The notes under the pieces are model-generated. The model did not search any database, was not told where the DNA came from, and saw nothing but the letters and a program-made list of their open reading frames with translations. A DNA stretch of 64,000 bases. Source: Sipunculus nudus. Lineage: Eukaryota > Annelida > Sipuncula > Golfingiida > Sipunculidae. The translations under genes were made by a program, and so were the position numbers. How positions within the stretch are numbered: the first letter of the stretch is position 1; every line of letters starts with the position of its first letter. Of this stretch, positions 18,695 to 25,825 are shown piece by piece. The stretch covers positions 42,659,558 to 42,723,557 of the forward strand of contig CM049310.1 of the NCBI GenBank assembly GCA_026874595.1, in the 5' to 3' direction.

Positions 18695-19017
18695 TGCTGA
18701 AACACGCCTGTATTACAGTGTGACCGTGTCGATTGCACTGTGGGTTTTATTAGTATTCGTCGGCTGACGACATGTGGCCCGTCCGTGTTTCAGTGCAAAG
18801 TCTGGTCAAGACGGGGCGTAGCTGTACACGTGCAACGCAAATACATGCGACATTGACTCCGCCCACGGCATGTGACGTCAAACGCCAGTCACCCGCTTGC
18901 TTATAAAGCTAGACTCATTTCGTTCAGTGCGGTCCAGACAGGAGGAGGCGTCGTGATTGACGACACTCACAACCGCTCGGTTGTCTTTATATCATTATAC
19001 AGCAAAGTCGGTGTGTC
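18695..19017. promoter_or_regulatory. Divergent promoter region of ankyrin gene C and the myristoylated-protein gene
   Basis: For the plus strand TATAAA is at 18902-18907, giving a leader of roughly 85 nt before the ATG at 19018. For the minus strand only a weak AT-rich element near 18745-18752 is seen. There is no gene in between. Confidence 0.55.
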
Positions 19018-19485
19018 ATGGGTGCCATGTTCAGCAGGTCTCGGCATTACGTTACCCACGAAGACCCCGAAGATGTTAATGACGTCGTTCATAACGAAAC
19101 TTCCCAAGTACAGTGGTACATCGGAGAAGGCGAACCAACGCATGAGAATACAATCCCTAGCACACTGGACCGTGCTACGTGCAGGGAGGAACGTTCTACG
19201 CTTGAACAGGCGGAGAAGTCTGACACAAGCATGACAGATGGTGGTGAAACGAGTACACGAGCACGCACACTCCGCCGTCGCGGGAGAGGACGTCGAAACC
19301 CATTGTCGGGCCACACGCCGGACCAGACCCAGAGTTCCTGGACACCACGTACAACGGGAGTGATGGTTGGGAGGTTACAAAAAATGACGCAACTGTTGCA
19401 TGAGATGAGGGAAGACCTAACACAGATGGACAGGATCTTGTCCGAAATGACACCGGGAAAGGTCGAGGTCTCCAAAAAAGAGTAA
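19018..19485 (+). CDS. Small protein with N-myristoylation motif
   Basis: The protein is 155 aa. It begins MGAMFSRSR: Gly2 and Ser6 fit the N-myristoyltransferase consensus, with basic residues at 7 and 9 that would strengthen membrane binding. An acidic cluster follows (HEDPEDVNDV). Arg-rich RRRGRGRR lies near residues 85-92. The C-terminus (residues 115-145, RLQKMTQLLHEMREDLTQM) looks like a short coiled coil. Myristoyl group plus acidic cluster recalls small herpesvirus tegument proteins of the UL11 type, but I see no sequence match that would justify the name. A TATA box and AATAAA (19578-19583) bracket the gene. Confidence 0.7.
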   Translation: MGAMFSRSRHYVTHEDPEDVNDVVHNETSQVQWYIGEGEPTHENTIPSTLDRATCREERSTLEQAEKSDTSMTDGGETSTRARTLRRRGRGRRNPLSGHTPDQTQSSWTPRTTGVMVGRLQKMTQLLHEMREDLTQMDRILSEMTPGKVEVSKKE

Positions 19486-20080
19486 CACAGGTCGGACATG
19501 CATGGTTCTCCGTTTCATTGTACCTGACAGTGTTTTGTTACCGAAGTACTGCGTGATGAAGCATGTAATTAAACCAAAATAAACACAACTTTGATATTAT
19601 TGAGTGTATTTTTCGTACTGATACCTGCCATACGTTTCCATACATACATACATATAACCTTCATATGCACGTAACATACACCGGGAGCTCCCCCGCCTTT
19701 TGTTCCTGTTGCGATTCATCAGGTGCGTGATTCATGTTTGTGTGTGTGTGTGATTCATGTTTGTTTGTGTGTGTAAATGTGGCATGCGTAAAGAACGACA
19801 GACACCCGTTAAAGCAGGACAATATTTTTACTGCGTGCAAATCAAGCATACATACAAAACAATACACATGGCGCTGAGATGAAGCACAGTATTTGACGTG
19901 ACGGAAAGGACAGTGTCCTTAAAAACCAATGTTAAGTCGCCTTCAGTCATGTTTTAAGAAGAAATGTTCATTCGTTTAAATTTCTGTCGTTTAAATTTAA
20001 AATCAAATTAGACCATGCTCTTTTTACCAACAAAACATAAAGGCCGTCGACTGGATATAAACTGTTTTTTTTATTATTAT
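19486..20080. other. Intergenic region with poly(A) signals and TG-rich repeat
   Basis: AATAAA at 19578-19583 probably ends the myristoylated-protein transcript. On the minus strand AATAAA at 20075-20070 lies a few bases beyond the stop codon of the next gene. A GATTCATGTTTG/TGTG repeat occupies about 19727-19775. The rest is AT-rich, and I see no gene. Confidence 0.5.
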
Positions 20081-20863
20081 CTATACGTTTTCTCCACTGG
20101 AATGCTCGTTCTGGTGACGTCGTTTCCGTGACTTTGCGTTTTTACGTGTACGCGTTTTATGTTTTCTGTCGCCGTGAGTGTCTCTTGAGCGTTTTCTACG
20201 GGTGAAGTGTGTACTGGTTGATACGAGAGGGATGGGGCGCGTGCATGTGTTGCCTGAGTAATGGGCGTCATCAGGCGTAGTGTTCTCTGTCGCGTATTCA
20301 CTCGAGTATCTCGACGCGTATCCTGTCAGGTATCTCGTTGCGTGCAATAGACGTAGCAGCACACGCCAGTGCGCGCAGTCCTTGAGATAACGCGGGTCTT
20401 CCGGTTTAAAACCACGCCTCTCTCCTGTCCAGGACACGAAGTACAGACACTCACCTTCTAAAAGCTGACAGGAACGTGTAAGCTGCAACCCCTTTGTTCT
20501 CACGAGCAGCGGGAGGTTGCTCATGTACGAACATCCCAACATTCTGCATATGCTTTGCATATACGGCATCATGTAGCATATATACGTGTCCTTGTGCAGC
20601 AGGCAGGAACGTCCTGCGTGGAATCTGTCCTCGTGTTCTTTGCGATGCCAGATGTCGCCGAAATTCCTTCTGCACACAGAACAGGCGGAGATCGGGTCAG
20701 CGAACCAAGGCAGATGAGATACAACAACATGCGAGCGGAGGCATAATACCGAAACCCCGCAGATGCAGCAAACCTCTAGCTCTGGAGCAGTACGTCCTCT
20801 TTCATTCTTCTCAAACATGCTTGTGTAGTCATCGGACAGCTCTAGTATATCATCCATTTTCAT
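20081..20863 (-). CDS. C2H2-type zinc-finger protein with basic C-terminus
   Basis: The product is 260 aa from the ATG at 20863; the open frame upstream lacks an ATG. Two zinc-finger-like units occur near residues 32-87: CCICG...RSHVVVSHLPWF, then CSVCRRNF...HRKEHEDRFH. The HLPW(F) sequence after the first finger is, as I recall, common in uncharacterised marine invertebrate proteins, which would suggest capture from a host; this is from memory and should be checked. The last 55 residues are rich in Arg, Lys and His (RKRRHQNEH), consistent with nuclear location and nucleic-acid binding. AATAAA follows the stop codon immediately. Confidence 0.65.
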   Translation of the reverse strand: MKMDDILELSDDYTSMFEKNERGRTAPELEVCCICGVSVLCLRSHVVVSHLPWFADPISACSVCRRNFGDIWHRKEHEDRFHAGRSCLLHKDTYICYMMPYMQSICRMLGCSYMSNLPLLVRTKGLQLTRSCQLLEGECLYFVSWTGERRGFKPEDPRYLKDCAHWRVLLRLLHATRYLTGYASRYSSEYATENTTPDDAHYSGNTCTRPIPLVSTSTHFTRRKRSRDTHGDRKHKTRTRKNAKSRKRRHQNEHSSGENV

Positions 20864-20989
20864 ATATGTATGCACGGATGAAGGCACACTGCACACGAAG
20901 TGATAACCTTGACAGTCTCACTCTGTATTGACGTCTGAGCTCACTCCAACCACTACATATATTATATATGCACGTACGATACGCTTACG

Positions 20990-21541
20990 TCAGCATGAAG
21001 ACCACGCTCGACATGTACATCCACTCCTGTACCGCGTACGGTTCTGTAGTATAGGTAAACCGATCTCGCGCCTGTACAAAACGGTCACTGCATTTACAGG
21101 CCTGTGCATCCAGTAACGGGACACCTTCTCATGAAATCGTCTAGCGCGTCTTTCACCGCATGCCAGGTCTGTAAGCCAGACCGATTTTCCCAACAGCCGT
21201 TTCCATTCGACATCAGTTACACACGGCACCTGCATCCTATCGCACTGCCATCCGCAAAACACACAAGGAAAACAGGAGTAACCCAAGATTTCACCATAGA
21301 TGTGAGGAGCACGAATATCACCTACCAGATGAAATAAGGAGGCACATCCGTCCAATGGTTCGATGCAGACGCATAACAGGCAATCCAGTGACTCATCTAG
21401 CGTGGTGTGTTCTCCTGGAAAATGATGGCTTCCAGGAGAGCATGGTCGATTAGTGTCATACGTCTTCCTGTATCCGCACAAGACGCACGTGTCATAATTT
21501 TCATGTGTCGCCGCAGGGTACATGTGAACGAAAACAGCCAT
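20990..21541 (-). CDS. Cysteine-rich, probable zinc-binding protein
   Basis: The start is set at the ATG at 21541 (183 aa), since a minus-strand TATAAAAG at 21602-21595 lies between it and an earlier in-frame ATG at 21670. Cys pairs (CVLCG, CLLC, CVFCGWQC) and His residues suggest one or two zinc-binding folds. The C-terminus is Arg- and Cys-rich. I do not recognise the family. It sits between two other minus-strand genes with short gaps. Confidence 0.6.
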   Translation of the reverse strand: MAVFVHMYPAATHENYDTCVLCGYRKTYDTNRPCSPGSHHFPGEHTTLDESLDCLLCVCIEPLDGCASLFHLVGDIRAPHIYGEILGYSCFPCVFCGWQCDRMQVPCVTDVEWKRLLGKSVWLTDLACGERRARRFHEKVSRYWMHRPVNAVTVLYRREIGLPILQNRTRYRSGCTCRAWSSC

Positions 21542-21594
21542 GGTGACGGGTCGAAATGCATGCGAGTCTGAGGGGTTAGTTCTTTGTTTGTACA

Positions 21595-21602
21595 CTTTTA
21601 TA
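21595..21602 (-). promoter_or_regulatory. TATA box of the cysteine-rich gene
   Basis: TATAAAAG is read on the minus strand 54-61 bp upstream of the ATG at 21541. It argues for that start and against the ATG at 21670. Confidence 0.55.
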
Positions 21603-21742
21603 TCATCGTCGGCCGAATAAATTGCGCCCCATAACTGTATATCACAAAGAGAAGCAAAAGCGTGATTCATTTTCTGTGCATCAGGTTACCTCCAAAGCAT
21701 GATTCGTCCTCAGCTCTGTCCAGCTGGACATCCATCTTCTAT

Positions 21743-22693
21743 TCATTCTGTGGATTTTTTTGGACCAGCAGTTCCCTGTGCAACATCCAACGGCCTCTCA
21801 GACGGTTTTTTGATCATTTCCACAGATACCCCCGAATGCGATTCCCCTGCAGGCTTCCCAAGTTTGTCCAGTTTGTCATGATTTTCGGATACCCATTGCT
21901 GGCATTCAGAGCATGCACAAAACAAAGACAATCCGTTGGAGTAATTTGCTAACTTAACAGGTATAGCTCCTGATGGGCCTTCCACTAATGCATCAAATTT
22001 CTCCACAATAGTCGGAGCTGGGTTGCGTGCAGTCGCACCTGTTTTAGTCGCACCTTTTTTTGCCGCACCTTGTTTTGCCGCACCTTGTTTTGCCGCACCT
22101 GTTTTTGCCGCACCTTGTTTAGCCGCACCTTGTTTTCCCTTCTGTTCCTGTTCCAACTTTTTTGTGGGCGGTAAGAACACATGAATGGTGAGGTCTGATG
22201 CTCCATCTCCTACGTCCTTTTCATCAGGTTTGTCGGCCTTTTGTTCACGCGATTCAGCTGTTTGTGCAGGTTTGTCGGTCTTTTTGTCACGTGATTCAGC
22301 TGTTTGTGCAGGGTTGTCGGTCTTTTTGTCACGTGATTCAGCTGTTTGTGCAGCTGCTGCTGCTGCTGCTTTAGGGGCATCGTTACGTTCACATTCGTTT
22401 TTCTTGTCGTGTCCAGAATCACACTGGGACTGTATAGAACGTGACGCTCCCTCTTCTAACTTTTCAACCCGGTCTGTCAAATCGGAAACACGTTTGTTCA
22501 GGCTGTCGATGTGTTTCTTGAGTCTTCCTTCCATTCGGTCGAGTCCGGAGTGGATCATTTGCTCGGTCTGCTTACGATTTAGCTTCTGGTGCATAATGGG
22601 ACGCACAATCTGCTTGTCTGTCCTTTTGTCACGGGCAGCGATTTCCTCTTTCGTCTGAAGTGTAAACATGTCGTTCCCCTCGGCGCGATCCAT
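21743..22693 (-). CDS. Coiled-coil protein with QGAAK and AQTAESRDKKTD repeats
   Basis: The product is 316 aa from the ATG at 22693; the frame continues upstream without an ATG, and a TATTTAAG element (22750-22743, minus) supports this start. Residues about 35-85 form a coiled coil (HIDSLNKRVSDLTDRVEKL). Next come three copies of a roughly 14-residue AQTAESRDKKTD(K/N)P repeat, then about eight copies of a five-residue (Q/K/T)GAAK repeat encoded by a 15-bp DNA repeat (about 22030-22130). The C-terminal part is globular, with one CSEC motif. The function is unknown. The repeats probably vary in number between isolates. Confidence 0.7.
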   Translation of the reverse strand: MDRAEGNDMFTLQTKEEIAARDKRTDKQIVRPIMHQKLNRKQTEQMIHSGLDRMEGRLKKHIDSLNKRVSDLTDRVEKLEEGASRSIQSQCDSGHDKKNECERNDAPKAAAAAAAQTAESRDKKTDNPAQTAESRDKKTDKPAQTAESREQKADKPDEKDVGDGASDLTIHVFLPPTKKLEQEQKGKQGAAKQGAAKTGAAKQGAAKQGAAKKGATKTGATARNPAPTIVEKFDALVEGPSGAIPVKLANYSNGLSLFCACSECQQWVSENHDKLDKLGKPAGESHSGVSVEMIKKPSERPLDVAQGTAGPKKSTE

Positions 22694-22742
22694 CGTGTAG
22701 AGAGACTGTAGCGTGTCTGCCACACTCCCCTCGCGCCAACGC

Positions 22743-22750
22743 TTAAATAC
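22743..22750 (-). promoter_or_regulatory. TATA-like element of the coiled-coil repeat gene
   Basis: TATTTAAG on the minus strand lies 50-57 bp upstream of the ATG at 22693. TTGTTTAC (22806-22813) and TCACGTGA (22840-22847) lie further upstream. Confidence 0.45.
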
Positions 22751-22927
22751 CCTTCAAGGCTGAGTCATGCACCACAAGTCATGCACCGCGGGAGTGTCAA
22801 GCGACTTGTTTACACTTGAGAACACAAGAGCCGAAGCGGTCACGTGAGCTGAACAAACAAAAAAAGCAATTCATGTCACAGTACCGGTTAATCGTCTGCA
22901 GCACGTCAACGTTCCTGTCGAGGCAAG

Positions 22928-23467
22928 TTACAAGCGCATCAGGTCATACCCTAGTTTCTGCACCGTATCAGTGATTGGAGAAGCCAAGTCCTGAGAGCCG
23001 GTGTAATGTAGGATGGCTTCGAGGATGATCCAATCTTCGAGGGGCCGTCGTTCCATGTGCGACATGAACTGCGATCGCTGCTTCCTCAAAACAGGAGTCT
23101 TTTCCGTGATGATGTCTAACGTGGTTTTGCTGATGATTCCCCAGTGGAGGGCGTACTGAACCTCGTCGGGGACGTGCAGGAATACACGTTTCTCTGCCTG
23201 CACAAACGGCAGTCGCACGTCTCGGGACAGTTTCCTAACGAACTTCTCATTCACCTGGTAACGCTTTCTGATCTCGTCCGCATGTGTTGGGCCGTGGGGG
23301 TACTTCTGCAGTAGCGCCCACAAGTCCGCATTCTGTCCTGTGCCGCTCGAGCGGACGGCTTGCTCGTAACTAGGCGGAGGCTCATGTATATAGGCCTGCA
23401 CGTAAGGAGGCAAAGCAATGTTAGGTAGCGGTAGATCTGCGCAGTTCACTGTGCTGTTTGATGCCAT
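22928..23467 (-). CDS. PPxY-motif protein sharing a leader with its divergent neighbour
   Basis: The product is 179 aa from the ATG at 23467. An earlier ATG at 23497 lies only a few bases below a minus-strand TATAAGT (23514-23508) and is probably not transcribed. The N-terminus is proline-rich and contains EPPPSYEQA with a PPxY motif at residues 31-34, plus LPPYV at 19-23. PPxY is a late-domain and NEDD4-family WW-binding motif used for budding and ubiquitin-dependent sorting. The body has a helical segment (DEIRKRYQVNEKFVRKLSRDV) that could be a small DNA- or protein-binding fold. Its first codons and upstream bases match those of the plus-strand gene at 24103. Confidence 0.7.
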   Translation of the reverse strand: MASNSTVNCADLPLPNIALPPYVQAYIHEPPPSYEQAVRSSGTGQNADLWALLQKYPHGPTHADEIRKRYQVNEKFVRKLSRDVRLPFVQAEKRVFLHVPDEVQYALHWGIISKTTLDIITEKTPVLRKQRSQFMSHMERRPLEDWIILEAILHYTGSQDLASPITDTVQKLGYDLMRL

Positions 23468-23507
23468 TATCGACCGAGGAATGACAACCGGGACCATGTG
23501 CCTCGTA

Positions 23508-23514
23508 ACTTATA
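23508..23514 (-). promoter_or_regulatory. TATA box of the PPxY gene
   Basis: TATAAGT on the minus strand lies about 41-47 bp upstream of the ATG at 23467 and supports that start. Confidence 0.5.
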
Positions 23515-23519
23515 CGTTA

Positions 23520-23850
23520 TGAGGAAAGTCGTATCACACTGTGCGGGCAGCAGCCCTAACAAACCACACACGTTCACCAAGTCATACACACGCCTGTCCT
23601 GTGTCCTTTATCCGTCACATACACCCGTAAACAAGTTCATTAATCTTTCCTTGTCTGCCACGTCACGGCCTTGGAAACGTAGCAAGTTGTTTACGTATTG
23701 TTATAACTACCGTTGTTTCATACTGCTCCTTGACCTGCGTTGTTTCCTACTGCTCTGTGACCTGAATCCGTCACATTCACTCGTAAACAAGCCAATCAGT
23801 CATTTCCTTGTCTGACACGTCACGTCCTTGAAAACGTAGTAAACCAGGAC
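23520..23850 (-). repeat. Left minisatellite array, inverted relative to the array at 24.9 kb
   Basis: At least two copies of a unit with TTGTCTGMCACGTCACG, then CCTTGAAAACGTAG and GTAAACAAG, are present here. They are the reverse complement of the units at 24896-25325. The array lies in the intergenic space between the divergent genes at 23467 (-) and 24103 (+). Confidence 0.6.
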
Positions 23851-23986
23851 TGATCATTCATGTTGATAACCGGTGACTGTGATACTTCCCGGACACAGTA
23901 GAGACGTTTGTGTCGTGGCTGTTGTGCTCACGTCTGTTGCGTGTGCAGTATGAATTATTTTTGCCCCCCCCCACTTACACCACACG

Positions 23987-23994
23987 TATAAAAG
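23987..23994 (+). promoter_or_regulatory. TATA box of the 185-aa gene
   Basis: TATAAAAG lies about 110 bp upstream of the ATG at 24103. Confidence 0.6.
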
Positions 23995-24102
23995 TTTCTC
24001 GGTGTCTCATGCAGAACCATACCAGTGCTGCTGCCCCTTCTGGCCACAGGAGTTATCAGTTAAAATACACACGTGGTCCTGGCTGCCATTCCCCAGTCTA
24101 TC

Positions 24103-24660
24103 ATGGCATTGAAGAGCATCGGACAGTGCGGAGATCCCCCGTTACCAACTGCGCCTCTACCACAAACTGTGCCCTCGCCTAGTGATGAAGAGATCGTCGA
24201 CCCCACCGGGCAACAAACCCAAGATGGTTGGCAATGTCTGCACTGTCAAACACTGTTTAGGAGGTGGGACTGGTTACTCGGCCGCATTCCGGCACAGTCC
24301 CGGTTCATCCGGCACGTTTGGGGGGAATGGGACTGTTACAAGGACTATTACGACAACGGCCGATTAACTATGTGCAAGGGCGTAGCCGACTGGTGGAAAG
24401 AACAGTTTGTTCGGCACTGTTTCCCGTCTTACGCCCGGGAGATCAATCTCCGCCACTTCAGATTGGGTGTCAGGTACGACGGGCTTCCCTGTCTCGTATC
24501 CGTGAACGACACACCTGGTCAACAGTACTACATGGCATGGTTTGCGAAAAGGCGGATGAAAAAAGCGAAGGTACCACCGAAGGCTGCTTCTGTCCTGATA
24601 GACCACGACGTAACGGTGGTCGAGACGAAGGATGTTGGTACCAGTGAGGACGCTGCGTAA
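24103..24660 (+). CDS. Uncharacterised protein with CxxC motif and basic patch, leader paralogue of the PPxY gene
   Basis: The product is 185 aa from the ATG at 24103; the frame is open ten codons further up but has a GTG there. The sequence around the start and the first 20 residues (MALKSIGQCGDPPLP) resemble those of the minus-strand gene at 23467 (MASNSTVNCADLPLP), including the ten in-frame codons before each ATG. The bodies then diverge. WQCLHCQTLF near residue 43 could bind zinc. Many Trp residues lie between 43 and 100, and AKRRMKKAKVP near 145 is a likely nuclear localisation signal. I do not recognise the family. Confidence 0.65.
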   Translation: MALKSIGQCGDPPLPTAPLPQTVPSPSDEEIVDPTGQQTQDGWQCLHCQTLFRRWDWLLGRIPAQSRFIRHVWGEWDCYKDYYDNGRLTMCKGVADWWKEQFVRHCFPSYAREINLRHFRLGVRYDGLPCLVSVNDTPGQQYYMAWFAKRRMKKAKVPPKAASVLIDHDVTVVETKDVGTSEDAA

Positions 24661-24895
24661 GATGCGTGTGACGCCAAGTATGGTGAACAAGCGTTTGACA
24701 GATGTATTGTATATGACGTGAGCGTGTAAAACCGAATGTTTATAACACTTGACCAGATTGCCGAGTCATGCATATGTTTTCACGCCACAAGTTAAAACGA
24801 AACGAATGACTCATATTGTGTACAGGAATCAGTGCTGCAGCCCAGTACATGTCATCGTGACAGGTGTAGAGCATTGCATAACTAGAGCGTATACT
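24661..24895. other. Intergenic sequence, nothing recognised
   Basis: A TGACTCA-type site is near 24787. No gene or clear poly(A) signal is seen. Confidence 0.3.
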
Positions 24896-25325
24896 TTCAA
24901 CGTGCTACGTTTTCAAGGACGTGGTGTGGCAGACAAGAGATGATTAATTGTCTTGTTTACGGGTGAATGTGACATATTCAGGCCTCAGAGCAGTATGAAA
25001 CCAGGATAGCTTGATACATACGTAAACAAGATGCTACGTTTTCAAGGACGCAACGTGTCAGACATGAGATGATTGATTGTCTTGTTTACGGGTGAATGTG
25101 ACATATTCAGGTCACAGAGGAGTATGGAACGACGGTAGTTATAACAATATGTAAACAACTTGCTACGTTTCCAAGGCCGTGACGTGGCAGACAGGAGATG
25201 ATTCATTGTCTTGTTTACGGGTTATTGTGACTTATTCAGGTCACAGAACAGTATGAAACCAGGATAGCTTGAGACATACGTAAACAACCTGCTACGTTTC
25301 CAAGGACGAGATGTGTCAGAGAAGA
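24896..25325 (+). repeat. Right minisatellite array, four 129-bp units
   Basis: Four copies at about 129-bp spacing contain GCTACGTTTCCAAGG (near 24903, 25033, 25161 and 25290), and three also have CTTGTTTACGGG (24952, 25081, 25210). GTAAACAA-type sites occur between units as well. The units are inverted copies of those at 23520-23850. Such arrays in viral intergenic DNA often act as enhancers or lytic origins; here that is inference. Confidence 0.65.
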
Positions 25326-25825
25326 CGGGTACAGCAAAAACCATTCGTCACCCAGATGTATATTTTAGGCACATCCAATGCGAATGCACGAACATCGTTT
25401 GAACAGCCAGATGTTATATGGATCTGATCAACTAGATACGACAAACATACTTATAGATGTTGATAACACTTGATACTTCCAAACTCAGAAAACGAAATTT
25501 TAAATAAATGCATATGTGACAATATTCCAAAAATGTGTCCAAAAACTTGTTTTACTCGTTATTTTTAACAATGTTTTGCCTGAATCTACGTCACTATATG
25601 TGTGGAACTTATCACATGGAACTTATATAATGAATAAAATATGAAAGTTTTCACGGTCTTCTTTATGCCATGATCATCCGCATATGTGATTCATGATCAT
25701 TTTCTGATACATTTATAAATACATACAGACACACAAAACATCCAGTTCAATTAAAGTATGTAGTCCGCACAAATGTTGTTTCATGTGTGCAACATGAATC
25801 AGATAAATCCGTTGTCTATCTGATA
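25326..25825. other. AT-rich intergenic sequence
   Basis: I see no gene. AATAAA at 25633-25638 could be a distal poly(A) signal for a plus-strand transcript. The stretch ends where the left arm of the large palindrome begins. Confidence 0.35.

Noticed and set aside
23498-23815. 105-codon plus-strand frame
   Set aside because: It runs through the minisatellite array and opposite the PPxY gene promoter; composition follows the repeats.
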